Part shown: positions 7,367 to 17,127 of the stretch, one piece after another
How positions within the stretch are numbered: position 1 is the stretch's first letter
Layout: each line of letters starts with the position of its first letter
Assembly: GCA_045646525.1 (NCBI GenBank)
Contig: JAZRKX010000007.1
Span: 1-64,000 of the forward strand
Reading direction: 5' to 3'
Length of the DNA: 64,000 bases
Origin: RGIG8748 sp045646525
Lineage (GTDB): Bacteria > Bacillota > Clostridia > UMGS1810
Notes under the pieces: model-generated
What the model saw: the letters and a program-made list of their open reading frames with translations, nothing else
The model's database searches: none
Told to the model about the DNA's origin: nothing
Position numbers and translations under genes: made by a program

Positions 7367-10300
7367 ATGCAAAGCTATAAACTGGAAGATTTAATAAAGG
7401 ACATAGAGGTGCCCAAAGAGCTTAAGGATACCACGATATTCAAAACAGATGCGAATTCCGAGAAGCGCTCAATGGAGGTAACTCTGGTATCCTATGACCT
7501 TGTGCCCTATGAGATAATAGAGGAGTATAAAAAGGCGGTATGCGAGAGGTACGGTCTTAGTGAATTTATTTTGCGCATAAGGTACGAAAGCCTTTCCATA
7601 GACGAAATAGATATAGATGTTTACTACAAAAATCTTGTCTTCTATGTAAATGAAATCATAGGCGGAGTGCGCCATCTTTTCTTAAACAGCCATGCGGAGT
7701 ATTCGGAGGGTATATTTACCATCCATTGTATGTACGGTGTGGATATGCTCGGCGCACTAAATTGCGGAGAAACCATAAAAAGACTAATAAAAGCACAACT
7801 CAAGGCGGATGTAGAGGTAGTATTCAAGGATGAATCAAGCGAGGAAGAGCGCCAGAAGCTTTATGAAGAGGAGCTTAGCGCTCTTGCCATAGAGCCTCCT
7901 CCCGTAAGGGAAGAAGCACCCAAAAGGGCAGACAATACAGATGATTGCCCCGAGGATGAAGACATAATCATGGGTAAGGATATTCGCCCTGATGTACCCG
8001 TAAAGCTTAAGGACATAACAGAGGATATGGGTCAGGTAGTAACCGAGGGCAAAATCATAACCCTTGATACAAGAGAATTAAAGAGCGAAAAAACTCTCCT
8101 TTCGTTTATACTTGCAGATAACAGCGGAGCGTATTCCTGCAAGGCATTTCTTGCCAAGAACAAGGCGGCAAAAACTCTTGAGAAGATATCCAAGGGAATG
8201 TGCGTCAAGATAAAGGGCAAGGTACAGTACGACACCTATGCCAAAGAAAATATAATCATGATTGGCTCTGTGGTAAAGACTTCCATTAAGGGCAGAATGG
8301 ATACCGCTAAGGAAAAGCGTGTAGAACTCCACATGCATACCAAGATGAGTACAATGGACGGTATGACCGAGGTTAAGGACCTTGTAAAAAATGCAATTTC
8401 GTGGGGTCATAAGGCAGTAGCCGTAACAGACCACGGCAATGTGCAGGCATTCCCCGATGCAATGCATACCGCAGGCGATAAAATCAAGGTAATCTACGGA
8501 GTGGAGTGCTACCTTGTAAACGATACTACCGATGCGGTATACGGCGCAGGCACGGGAGACTTCGACAGCGAATTTGTGGTATTTGATATAGAAACCACAG
8601 GTCTTCGTGCGGACAAGGATGCCATTACCGAAATCGGTGCGGTTAAGGTAAAGGGAAGAGAGATTACAGACCGTTTCCAGACATTCGTAAACCCCATGCG
8701 CCCCATACCCCGAGCCGTAACAGAGCTAACAGGCATAACTGATGATATGGTAAAGGACGCCCCGACCATAGACACCGCGCTTAAGGATTTTTATGACTTT
8801 ATAGGCGACTCTCATCTTGTGGCGCACAATGCAAGCTTTGATACCTCGTTTATCAAAGCGAATGCCAAGGCGCTTGGCATGGATTTCGACTTTACATATA
8901 TAGATACTTTGGAGCTTGCAAGATGTACGCTTTCGGGTCTTAAAAACTACAAGCTCGACACTCTTACAAAGCATTTTCAGATTAAGCTTGTAAACCATCA
9001 CCGCGCCATAGACGATGCGGCGGCAACAGGTGAGGTGTTTATAGAGCTTTTAAAACTTCTTTCCGAAAAGGGTGTAGAGGATATAGCCGACATAAATCTT
9101 GCCCTTGCGGGTAAGGCGGATATTAAGTCGCTTCGTACCTACCATTGCATACTTCTTGTAAAAAGTCAGAAAGGTATGCAGAATCTCTACAATCTCATAT
9201 CAAAATCCCACCTTGACTACTTCCACAGACATCCCAGAGTGCCCAAGAGCGTACTGCAGAAGTACCGCGAGGGACTTCTTGTGGGTGCCGCATGTGAGGC
9301 GGGCGAGGTGTACAGAACCATACTGGACAACCCCTACAATCTGGATTATGACGGCATAAGAAGCCTCATAAATTTCTATGACTATATGGAAATCCAACCT
9401 CTCGGAAACAATGCCTTTATGTTAAGAGAGGGCCTTGTGGAGAGCGAGGAGGATTTAAAGTACATAAACCGTACCATAATAGAGCTTGGCAGAAAGTCAA
9501 ACAAGCTCACCGTTGCCACCTGCGATGTTCACTTCTTAAACCCCGAGGACGAGGTTTACAGAAGAATACTTATGGCAGGACAGGGGTTTGAGGATGCCGA
9601 CCAGCAGGCACCTCTCTACTTCCGTACTACAGAAGAAATGCTTTCGGAATTTTCATACCTTGGCGACAGTCTTGCGCGCGAGGTGGTAATAGAGAATACA
9701 AACAAAATTGCAGATATGATAGAAGAGGGCATTGTGCCCGTACCGCCCGACAAGGCGCCCCCCGAAATTCCGAATTCGGATGAGATTCTGCGCTCGAGTA
9801 CATACGAAAAGGCGCAGAGAATTTATGGCGAGAATCTTCCTCAGATTGTAAAAGACAGAATAGATGTAGAACTAAACTCCATAATATCCAACGGCTATTC
9901 GGTGCTCTATGTTATAGCGCAGAAGCTTGTTCGTAAGTCCAATTCCGACGGCTATGTGGTAGGCTCCAGAGGCTCGGTAGGCTCATCTCTTGTGGCATAC
10001 ATGAGCGATATTACCGAGGTTAATTCGCTGTGTCCCCACTATGTTTGTCCCGAGTGTAAGCACTCGGAGTTTATAAACGACGGCTCTGTGGGAAGCGGAT
10101 GCGACATGGAGGACAAAATCTGTCCTAAGTGCGGTACTCTTATGCTAAAGGACGGTCACGATATCCCGTTTGAAACCTTCCTTGGCTTCTCGGCCGATAA
10201 AGAGCCTGATATCGACCTTAACTTCTCGGGTGATTATCAGGGCAGAGCGCATAAATATATAGAAGAACTTTTCGGTAAGAGTCATGTGTTCAGAGCAGGT

Positions 10301-11641
10301 ACCATAGGTACAGTTGCCGAAAAAACCGCCTACGGCTTTGTAAAGAAATATTTTGAGGCAAAGGGCGAGTATGTGTCAAATGCCGAGGTGGAAAGACTTC
10401 TTAAGGGCTGTACGGGTGTTAAGCGTACCACAGGTCAGCACCCCGGCGGCATTATAGTTGTGCCAAGCTCCAGAGATGTGCACGAATTTTCACCGATTCA
10501 GCACCCCGCAGACGATACCGACAGCGATATCATAACACTTCACTTTGATTACCATTCCATAGATACCAACCTTTTGAAGCTCGATATTCTCGGACACGAT
10601 GACCCTACGGTTATAAGAATGCTTCGCGACCTTACAGGCATAGACCCTGTGGGTGTTCCCATGAATGACCCCGAGACCATGAGCCTGTTTACAAGCACAA
10701 AGGCGCTCGGCGTTACACCTGAGGCTATAGGAAGCCCTGTAGGCACCTTTGCCGTACCTGAGTTTGGCACCAAGTTTGTCCGCCAGATGCTTGTAGATAC
10801 CAAGCCTACCACATTTTCGGAGCTTGTGCGTATATCGGGACTTTCCCACGGAACAGATGTGTGGCTTAATAATGCACAGGACCTCATCCTTGCGGGCATC
10901 TGTACTCTTAAAGACGCTATCTGTACCCGAGACGATATCATGGTTTACCTCATACACCACGGTGTAGAAAATGCCAAGGCGTTTAAGATAATGGAGAGTG
11001 TGCGTAAAGGCAAAGGCCTCACAGAAGAATTCGAGGAGATAATGAGGGCAAACGATATACCCGAATGGTACATAGACTCCTGCAAAAAGATTAAGTACAT
11101 GTTCCCCAAGGCGCATGCTGTTGCCTATGTTACAAGTGCATACAGAATAGCGTATTTCAAGGTGCACTATCCCAAGGAATTCTATTGCTCGTACTTTACC
11201 GTGCGTGCCGATGAATTCGATGCCGAGGTTATGGCTATGGGCGAGGAGCACGCAAGGGATAACTTAAGGGCTTTTGAAGCAAAGGAAGCTGCAAAGGAAA
11301 TATCCGATAAGGAAAAGAGGATGATAACCATACTCGAGCTTGTAGTGGAGATGTATGCAAGAGGTATAAGCTTTGATAAGATAGACCTCTACAAATCCCA
11401 TGCTACAAAATTTGTTCCTACGGATACGGGCATCCTGCCTCCGCTTAATGCCTTGCCGGGTGTGGGTACAAATGCCGCAATAGCTCTGGCAGAAGCAAGA
11501 GGCGAGGAGAAGTTTGATTCCATAGATGACCTCCAGCAGCGCTCCAAGGTAAATAAGACAGTAATCGAGGTTATGAGAAAATCGGGAATTTTAGACGGAC
11601 TTCCCGAGAGCAGTCAGATGGACTTTTTCTCTATGTTTTGA
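7367..11641 (+). CDS. polC: DNA polymerase III alpha subunit, Gram-positive PolC type
   Basis: The replicative polymerase of low-GC Gram-positives, 1424 residues. Visible order: an N-terminal region (1-210), an OB-fold (about 218-310, VVTEGKIITLD...), a PHP domain beginning at about 320 (RVELHMHTKMS) interrupted by a DnaQ-like 3'-5' exonuclease (about 400-565, with FDIETTG near 405 and a late HHRAIDDA motif), and then the polymerase core. A Cys-rich zinc-binding segment (CPECKHSE ... CPKCGT, about 890-925) precedes the catalytic PDIDLNFSG motif near 945. The C-terminus has the helix-hairpin-helix-like LPGVGTNAAIALAEA. The inserted exonuclease separates PolC from DnaE. TGAGGA provides the SD. 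Confidence 0.98.
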   Translation: MQSYKLEDLIKDIEVPKELKDTTIFKTDANSEKRSMEVTLVSYDLVPYEIIEEYKKAVCERYGLSEFILRIRYESLSIDEIDIDVYYKNLVFYVNEIIGGVRHLFLNSHAEYSEGIFTIHCMYGVDMLGALNCGETIKRLIKAQLKADVEVVFKDESSEEERQKLYEEELSALAIEPPPVREEAPKRADNTDDCPEDEDIIMGKDIRPDVPVKLKDITEDMGQVVTEGKIITLDTRELKSEKTLLSFILADNSGAYSCKAFLAKNKAAKTLEKISKGMCVKIKGKVQYDTYAKENIIMIGSVVKTSIKGRMDTAKEKRVELHMHTKMSTMDGMTEVKDLVKNAISWGHKAVAVTDHGNVQAFPDAMHTAGDKIKVIYGVECYLVNDTTDAVYGAGTGDFDSEFVVFDIETTGLRADKDAITEIGAVKVKGREITDRFQTFVNPMRPIPRAVTELTGITDDMVKDAPTIDTALKDFYDFIGDSHLVAHNASFDTSFIKANAKALGMDFDFTYIDTLELARCTLSGLKNYKLDTLTKHFQIKLVNHHRAIDDAAATGEVFIELLKLLSEKGVEDIADINLALAGKADIKSLRTYHCILLVKSQKGMQNLYNLISKSHLDYFHRHPRVPKSVLQKYREGLLVGAACEAGEVYRTILDNPYNLDYDGIRSLINFYDYMEIQPLGNNAFMLREGLVESEEDLKYINRTIIELGRKSNKLTVATCDVHFLNPEDEVYRRILMAGQGFEDADQQAPLYFRTTEEMLSEFSYLGDSLAREVVIENTNKIADMIEEGIVPVPPDKAPPEIPNSDEILRSSTYEKAQRIYGENLPQIVKDRIDVELNSIISNGYSVLYVIAQKLVRKSNSDGYVVGSRGSVGSSLVAYMSDITEVNSLCPHYVCPECKHSEFINDGSVGSGCDMEDKICPKCGTLMLKDGHDIPFETFLGFSADKEPDIDLNFSGDYQGRAHKYIEELFGKSHVFRAGTIGTVAEKTAYGFVKKYFEAKGEYVSNAEVERLLKGCTGVKRTTGQHPGGIIVVPSSRDVHEFSPIQHPADDTDSDIITLHFDYHSIDTNLLKLDILGHDDPTVIRMLRDLTGIDPVGVPMNDPETMSLFTSTKALGVTPEAIGSPVGTFAVPEFGTKFVRQMLVDTKPTTFSELVRISGLSHGTDVWLNNAQDLILAGICTLKDAICTRDDIMVYLIHHGVENAKAFKIMESVRKGKGLTEEFEEIMRANDIPEWYIDSCKKIKYMFPKAHAVAYVTSAYRIAYFKVHYPKEFYCSYFTVRADEFDAEVMAMGEEHARDNLRAFEAKEAAKEISDKEKRMITILELVVEMYARGISFDKIDLYKSHATKFVPTDTGILPPLNALPGVGTNAAIALAEARGEEKFDSIDDLQQRSKVNKTVIEVMRKSGILDGLPESSQMDFFSMF

Positions 11642-11650
11642 GGTAATTGT

Positions 11651-12337
11651 ATGAAGAAAAAAATTTATTCACTTATATTTGTACTAATAATTGCTGCGGC
11701 AGGCTATTTTCTTAAGCCTGCCGTAAATACACCGCCCACACAAGACGGCGACTGGTTTTCTGCCGTGGGCGAATTTTCGGGCGAGCCGTATGTAGAGATA
11801 AACGGCAATGTGCCTTTTTTTACCGAGGATGAAATCACGGCAGAATCCTTTGAATCCTATGGTGAGACGGATGCTCTGGAAAGATGCACCGTATGTGTGG
11901 CAAGCATAGGGAAGGACCTCATGCCAACCAAAGAGAGAGGATATATAGGCTATGTAAAGCCGAGCGGATGGCAGAACGAAAAGTATGATTTTGTAGACGG
12001 AAAATATGTTTACAACAGATGCCACCTTATAGGCTTTCAGCTCACGGGCGAAAATGCCACAAGAGAAAACCTCATCACAGGCACAAGATACATGAACACA
12101 GAGGGCATGCTCCCCTTTGAAAATGAGGTTGCACAGTACATAAAAAAGACGGGAAACCATGTTATGTACAGGGTTACACCCATCTTTGAGGGCGATAATC
12201 TTCTCGCATCGGGAGTTCTTATGGAGGCATACAGCGTGGAGGACGACGGCGAGGGCATATGCTTTAATGTATATTGCTACAATGCTCAGCCGGGCGTAAT
12301 AATAGATTACTCTACGGGAGAAAACTTCCCCGAATGA
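11651..12337 (+). CDS. Exported DNA/RNA non-specific endonuclease
   Basis: A 228-residue protein with an N-terminal membrane anchor or signal segment (about 5-22, SLIFVLIIAAAGYF). The mature part matches the DNA/RNA non-specific nuclease superfamily. The usual DRGH active-site motif appears here as NRCHLIGFQL (near residue 120), followed by NLITGTRYMN, where an Asn is expected to bind the metal ion. These features are typical of the clostridial and streptococcal secreted or DNA-entry nuclease group. It follows polC by 9 nt and is probably the last gene of that transcript. Its role could be nucleic-acid scavenging or DNA processing at the surface; the sequence does not decide. Confidence 0.82.
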   Translation: MKKKIYSLIFVLIIAAAGYFLKPAVNTPPTQDGDWFSAVGEFSGEPYVEINGNVPFFTEDEITAESFESYGETDALERCTVCVASIGKDLMPTKERGYIGYVKPSGWQNEKYDFVDGKYVYNRCHLIGFQLTGENATRENLITGTRYMNTEGMLPFENEVAQYIKKTGNHVMYRVTPIFEGDNLLASGVLMEAYSVEDDGEGICFNVYCYNAQPGVIIDYSTGENFPE

Positions 12338-12466
12338 GTAAAATTCACCACATGAAGATATAAAAATAATGTATAGACACACCTTACTGAAAAGGCTCTT
12401 TCTTTGTTTTCTGTTATTGGTATGTGGATTTTGGGACATTATAATTATTACTTGGAGGTGAGGAAA

Positions 12467-14908
12467 ATGGAACAATATATTGTTACAGGCATGAGCTGTG
12501 CCGCTTGCAGTGCAAGAGTAGAGAAAGCCGTATCGTCTGTGGATAATGTTACATCCTGTTCGGTAAATCTTCTTACAAATTCCATGACCGTAGAGGGAAG
12601 CGCATCCCCCGAGGTTGTAATACAGGCAGTAGAGATGGCGGGCTACGGTGCTCATCTTAAGGGCGGAAGATGCAATACAAAGCAAAAGGAAGAAAAATCC
12701 TCGGGTGTATTGCCGCGCCTTTTAGTGTCATGCGTATTTCTTGCTGTTCTCATGTATTTTTCAATGGGGTATACCATGTGGCACTTTCCGCTTCCCGATT
12801 TTATGGTGCAAAATCCAGTGTCGGTAGGCTTAACCCAGCTTATCCTTACCGTAATTATAATGATAATAAATCAGAAATTTTTCATAAACGGCTCTAAGGC
12901 GTTGTGGATGAGAAATCCGAATATGGATACTCTGGTATCGCTCGGCTCGTTTGCATCGTTTGGCTACAGCGTTTACGCGCTCTACGCCATGTCGGGCGCA
13001 CAGTCGGGCGGCGACCATGCCAAAGCCGTAAGCTATCTTCATGAGCTGTACTTTGAATCGGCGGCTATGATTCTTACTCTCATAACCGTAGGCAAGCTAT
13101 TGGAAGGGCGCGCCAAGGGAAAAACTACAAGCGCCCTTAAGGGTCTTATGAAGCTTACCCCCAAAACCGCCACCGTCATAAAGGATGGAAAAGAGATTAC
13201 GATAGCTATAGAAAATGTTCAAAAGGACGATGTGTTTGCAGTCCGCCCGGGCGAGCAGATACCCGTAGACGGAGTTGTGCTTGAGGGTCAGAGTGCAGTA
13301 AACGAAGCTGTGCTTACAGGCGAAAGCATACCAAGTGACAAAGAGGAAGGCTCTGATGTATGGGCAGGCACCATGAACGAATCGGGCTTTCTTAAATGCC
13401 GTGCCGTAAGAGTGGGTGAGGACACAACGCTATCGCAGATTATCCGTATGGTAAGCGATGCTTCGGCAACCAAGGCACCCATCGCCAAAATTGCCGACAG
13501 GGTATCGGGAGTATTTGTACCCGTTGTTTTAGGCATAGCCTTAGTTACACTCATTGTATGGCTTATACTTGGCGAGAGAGCAGGATTTGCTATAGCAAGG
13601 GCGATATCGGTGCTTGTAATAAGCTGTCCGTGTGCGCTCGGACTTGCTACACCTGTTGCCATAATGGTAGGCACGGGTCTTGGAGCAAAGAATAATATAC
13701 TCTTTAAAACTGCAGTGTCCCTCGAGGAGCTTGGCAAGGTCAGGACGGTAGTTCTGGACAAAACAGGCACTATTACCGAGGGTAATCCCACCGTTACGGA
13801 TATATATCCCGTATCGGATGTTTCGGAAGACGAGCTTCTTTCTCTGGCGGCATCGCTGGAGAGGGGGAGTGAGCACCCCATTGCAAAAGCCATATTAAAA
13901 AAGGCAGAGAATATGGATATACCCGAGGTATCGGATTTTACTGCGCTTTCGGGAAACGGTATTACCGCCAAGCTTGACGGCGCTGTACTTTGGGGCGGTA
14001 AGACAGAATTTATAAAGACAAAGGTAAATGCAGACAAGGTTGCAGAAAAGAAAGTGCATGAATTTGCCAAAGAGGGTAAAACACCCGTCCTCTTTGCTAA
14101 AGACGATACATTACTCGGTATTGTGGCAGTAGCCGATGTTATAAAAGAGGACAGTCCCCGTGCTGTAGCCGAGCTCAAAAAGCTTGGTATGCGTGTGGTA
14201 ATGCTCACAGGCGACAACCCTCTTACCGCAAACGCCATAGGTAAAAATGCAGGTGTGGACGAAATAATTGCCGAAGTTATGCCCGACGGAAAGGAAGAGG
14301 TAATCCGCTCACTTCAAAAAGACGGCAAGGTTGCCATGGTGGGTGACGGCATAAACGATGCACCTGCCCTCACAAGAGCCGATACAGGCATAGCCATAGG
14401 TGCAGGCACGGACATCGCCATAGATGCGGCAGATGTTGTTCTTGCAGGAAGCACCCTTTCCGATGCGGTCTCAGCAATACGCTTAAGCCGTGCCACTGTC
14501 AGAAATATCAAGCAAAATCTTTTCTGGGCATTTATATACAATATCATAGGCATACCACTTGCTGCAGGACTATGGTATAAGATATGGGGTATTACATTAA
14601 ATCCGATGTTCGGCGCTGCGGCAATGAGTCTTTCGAGCTTTTGCGTAGTTTCAAATGCTTTAAGACTTAATCTTGCGAAGATTAAGAATGGAGAAAATAC
14701 AGTACAAAAAATAATGAAAATCGAAGGCATGATGTGCACTCACTGCGAGGCACAGGTTAAAAAATGCCTTAAAAACCTCGGAGCTTCCAAGGTGTATGTA
14801 AGTCACAAAGAGGGAAAAGCCATATTTACGATTTCGCGTGATATTACGGACAAAAGACTTAAAAATGCTATAGAAAATGAGGGCTACAAGGTCATAAAAA
14901 TAAGCTAA
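12467..14908 (+). CDS. copA: Copper-translocating P1B-type ATPase with N- and C-terminal HMA domains
   Basis: An 813-residue copper exporter. The N-terminal heavy-metal-associated domain has GMSCAACSARVEKA (about 4-17). About eight transmembrane helices follow, with the ion-binding motif SCPCALGLATP (near 384-394), an actuator loop with LTGES, the phosphorylation motif DKTGTITEG (near 430), the SEHP motif and the hinge GDGINDAPAL. Unusually, a second HMA domain (MKIEGMMCTHCEAQ) starts near residue 749 at the C-terminus, resembling a fused CopZ chaperone. ATG 12467 is chosen because GGAGGTGAGG lies just upstream; an upstream reading frame to 12404 lacks such a site. The terminator is shared with the convergent AraC gene. 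Confidence 0.95.
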   Translation: MEQYIVTGMSCAACSARVEKAVSSVDNVTSCSVNLLTNSMTVEGSASPEVVIQAVEMAGYGAHLKGGRCNTKQKEEKSSGVLPRLLVSCVFLAVLMYFSMGYTMWHFPLPDFMVQNPVSVGLTQLILTVIIMIINQKFFINGSKALWMRNPNMDTLVSLGSFASFGYSVYALYAMSGAQSGGDHAKAVSYLHELYFESAAMILTLITVGKLLEGRAKGKTTSALKGLMKLTPKTATVIKDGKEITIAIENVQKDDVFAVRPGEQIPVDGVVLEGQSAVNEAVLTGESIPSDKEEGSDVWAGTMNESGFLKCRAVRVGEDTTLSQIIRMVSDASATKAPIAKIADRVSGVFVPVVLGIALVTLIVWLILGERAGFAIARAISVLVISCPCALGLATPVAIMVGTGLGAKNNILFKTAVSLEELGKVRTVVLDKTGTITEGNPTVTDIYPVSDVSEDELLSLAASLERGSEHPIAKAILKKAENMDIPEVSDFTALSGNGITAKLDGAVLWGGKTEFIKTKVNADKVAEKKVHEFAKEGKTPVLFAKDDTLLGIVAVADVIKEDSPRAVAELKKLGMRVVMLTGDNPLTANAIGKNAGVDEIIAEVMPDGKEEVIRSLQKDGKVAMVGDGINDAPALTRADTGIAIGAGTDIAIDAADVVLAGSTLSDAVSAIRLSRATVRNIKQNLFWAFIYNIIGIPLAAGLWYKIWGITLNPMFGAAAMSLSSFCVVSNALRLNLAKIKNGENTVQKIMKIEGMMCTHCEAQVKKCLKNLGASKVYVSHKEGKAIFTISRDITDKRLKNAIENEGYKVIKIS

Positions 14909-14928
14909 CCGATTTCGGTTAGCTTTTT
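14902..14928. terminator. Bidirectional terminator
   Basis: AAGCTAACC/GGTTAGCTT stem with a T tract. It overlaps the ends of copA and of the convergent AraC gene. Confidence 0.8.
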
Positions 14929-15728
14929 GAATATTGTATTTGTAATTTTTTGGGAGACACACCATACATTTTACGGAATTTGAGTGAAAAATAGTTACTG
15001 TCGTTAAATCCGCATTTTGCCGAAACTTCCGCTATCGGCATATTGGGGTACTGCTTCAGCATGGATTCTGCCTCTTTCAACCTGAGTAAATTTATGTATT
15101 GGCAGAATGTAAATCCCGTTTCTTTTTTGAATGTTCTGGAAAAATGCTCATGGCTTACTGAGCACATTTTCGATATACTGTCAAGGCTTATATTTGAAGC
15201 AAAGTTTTTGTTTATGTACTCCAAAGCGCGTACCATGTATTCGATTCCTGTTTTGGTGGGCAGGTATTTGTTTTCGTTTTCGGTTATGATGTAAAACAAA
15301 AGATGCGTGTAGCATTTGAGCGCTTCGGGATTTCTTTTTCCGTTATATTCCTTTTCTATCTTACCGAATATATATTTTATTTCGTCTGCAATATAACTGT
15401 TTCGGAAAAGAAAGAACATATCCTTAAGCTTATCTTTTACAGAGCGGGGCACAAAATCCAAGGAGCAGTTTATAAGCATTCTCGAGTGTGCGCTTCCCGA
15501 ATACTGCGTATTGTGAATTACTCCCTCGGGTATAAGGATTATATCACCCGGTTTTAATGAATAGGTTTTGCTGTCTATAAAGTATGTACAGCTTCCGCCC
15601 GTTATGTAGTAGATTTCAAAAAGATTGTGGTAGTGGCTTGCAAGGGAATGTTTGCCGATGTGTTTTGCATTTTTGTCGTGATGAAAATGAAAATCCGTGT
15701 CGAATTTTGTGTATTTCAAGCTTTTCAC
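14919..15728 (-). CDS. AraC-family transcriptional regulator with cupin sensor domain
   Basis: A 269-residue one-component regulator. The N-terminal cupin-type ligand domain contains HYHNLFEIYYITGG (about 32-45) and KPGDIILIPEGVIH. The C-terminal part (about 170-265) has the two helix-turn-helix motifs of the AraC/XylS family (SLDSISKMCSVSHEHFSRTFKKETG and PIAEVSAKCGFNDSNYFSLKFRK). Its divergent position 136 nt from uxaB suggests that it controls the uronate genes in response to a sugar acid; this is inference from context. The start is uncertain. GTG 15728 has no good SD, whereas TTG 15719 has AGGTGA 5 nt upstream, giving a protein three residues shorter. Confidence 0.88.
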   Translation of the reverse strand: MKSLKYTKFDTDFHFHHDKNAKHIGKHSLASHYHNLFEIYYITGGSCTYFIDSKTYSLKPGDIILIPEGVIHNTQYSGSAHSRMLINCSLDFVPRSVKDKLKDMFFLFRNSYIADEIKYIFGKIEKEYNGKRNPEALKCYTHLLFYIITENENKYLPTKTGIEYMVRALEYINKNFASNISLDSISKMCSVSHEHFSRTFKKETGFTFCQYINLLRLKEAESMLKQYPNMPIAEVSAKCGFNDSNYFSLKFRKMYGVSPKKLQIQYSKS

Positions 15729-15808
15729 CTGCTTTCGTACAGATTATAGCATTATTAATCAAAAAAATCAAGAAAAATGCATTTAAAATCAAAATATTCA
15801 AGGAATAC

Positions 15809-15844
15809 TCAAGTAATTTGATATATACTTTAGGTGTAATTACT
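15809..15844. promoter_or_regulatory. Inverted repeat in the uxaB promoter region
   Basis: AAGTAATT (15809-15816) and AATTACTT (15837-15844) flank a TATACT-like -10 element just upstream of uxaB. It is a candidate operator for the divergent AraC regulator. Confidence 0.4.
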
Positions 15845-15864
15845 TTTAAAGTGAGGTATGAGTT

Positions 15865-17127
15865 ATGGAAAAGGTTATACAGTTCGGCGAGGGCGGTTTT
15901 TTAAGAGGCTTTGCCGATTGGATGCTTCAGATTGTAAATGAAAAAATGAATACCGATATAGAGGTTGTTGCAGTACAGCCCATAAAGGACGGAATGTGTG
16001 ATGCACTCACAAAGCAGGACTGCGTTTACACACATGTTTGCCGCGGCGTAGAGGGCGTAGATATCAAAAAGATAGATGTAATTTCAAGATGCGTTAAGCC
16101 CTATGATGATTTCGAATCATACATGGCACTTGCAGAAAACCCCGATTTCAGATTTGTAATTTCCAACACCACCGAGGCGGGAATATGCTTTGATGACAGC
16201 GACAAATTTACAGATACACCCGCAAACACTTTCCCCGGCAAGCTTACACAGCTTCTTAAGAAAAGATTTGATTTGTCGCTCGGCGGTTTTGTATTCCTGC
16301 CCTGCGAGCTTATAGACAAAAACGGCGAAAACTTAAAGAAATGCGTGCTTAAGTATGCAGACCTTTGGAATCTGGGTGACAGCTTTAAGGCGTGGATAGA
16401 GAATGACAACATCTTCTGTAATACTCTTGTAGACCGTATAAACACAGGTTATCCCAAGGATGAGAAGATAGATATCGGCTGGGAAGACAACCTCATTAAC
16501 ACCTCGGAGTATTTTCACCTGTGGGTTATAGAGGGTTACATGGGTCTTTTTGATGAAATTCCCTTCGGCGAGTGCGACCTTAATGTTATACTTACAGACA
16601 ATCTCGAAATGTACCGCACAAGAAAGGTGCGTATATTAAACGGTGCACATACATCGCTTGTGCCCTATGCGCTTCTCTCGGGCTTTGACACAGTAAAATC
16701 ATGTGTGGATAACGATACAATGGCAGAGCACATATGCAAGTGCGTGTACGATGAAATCATACCCACTCTCGACCTTGGCAGACAGGAGCTTATAGACTAT
16801 GCGGACAATGTAATCACCCGTTTTTCCAATCCGTACATAAAGCATTACCTTTCGTCTATAGCTTTAAATTCCGTGAGTAAATTCAAGGTAAGAGTTCTTC
16901 CGTCCATACTTGAATATATAAAGAGATTTGACAGAATACCCGAAACTCTTGTGTTCTCTTTTGCAAAGCTTATAGATTTCTACAGAACAGACATGACAAA
17001 CGATGACGCAAAAATCACCGAATTTATGAAAACGGCAAGCGTAGAAGACATCCTTGCAAATAAAGATTTGTGGGATGTGGACTTAAGCTTTTTGAAAGAC
17101 GAGGTTTTAAAGTATGTTAATAAATAA
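15865..17127 (+). CDS. uxaB: Tagaturonate reductase (altronate oxidoreductase)
   Basis: A 420-residue NAD-dependent polyol dehydrogenase of the mannitol dehydrogenase family, which reduces tagaturonate to altronate in galacturonate breakdown. The start VIQFGEGGFLRGF is the dinucleotide-binding motif in the form typical of tagaturonate and fructuronate reductases. A central LNGAHTSLVPYALLSG stretch with the catalytic Lys/His region is present (near 258-273). The protein is shorter than E. coli UxaB (about 480 residues), as is usual in clostridia. The 14-nt overlap with uxaA means the two are translationally coupled. Fructuronate reductase is a less likely alternative, since the partner is altronate dehydratase. 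Confidence 0.9.
   Translation: MEKVIQFGEGGFLRGFADWMLQIVNEKMNTDIEVVAVQPIKDGMCDALTKQDCVYTHVCRGVEGVDIKKIDVISRCVKPYDDFESYMALAENPDFRFVISNTTEAGICFDDSDKFTDTPANTFPGKLTQLLKKRFDLSLGGFVFLPCELIDKNGENLKKCVLKYADLWNLGDSFKAWIENDNIFCNTLVDRINTGYPKDEKIDIGWEDNLINTSEYFHLWVIEGYMGLFDEIPFGECDLNVILTDNLEMYRTRKVRILNGAHTSLVPYALLSGFDTVKSCVDNDTMAEHICKCVYDEIIPTLDLGRQELIDYADNVITRFSNPYIKHYLSSIALNSVSKFKVRVLPSILEYIKRFDRIPETLVFSFAKLIDFYRTDMTNDDAKITEFMKTASVEDILANKDLWDVDLSFLKDEVLKYVNK

Noticed and set aside
10490..11251. Minus-strand open frame of 253 codons inside polC
   Set aside because: The polC frame shows family motifs throughout; the opposite frame is rich in Cys, His and Tyr in the way shadow frames of this genome are.
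11684..12685. Minus-strand open frame of 333 codons across the nuclease and copA start
   Set aside because: It overlaps two well-supported genes and the promoter region of copA; no recognisable domain.
13288..14238. Minus-strand open frame of 316 codons inside copA
   Set aside because: Fully overlapped by conserved P-type ATPase motifs; Ser/Thr/Ala-rich shadow translation without start signals.
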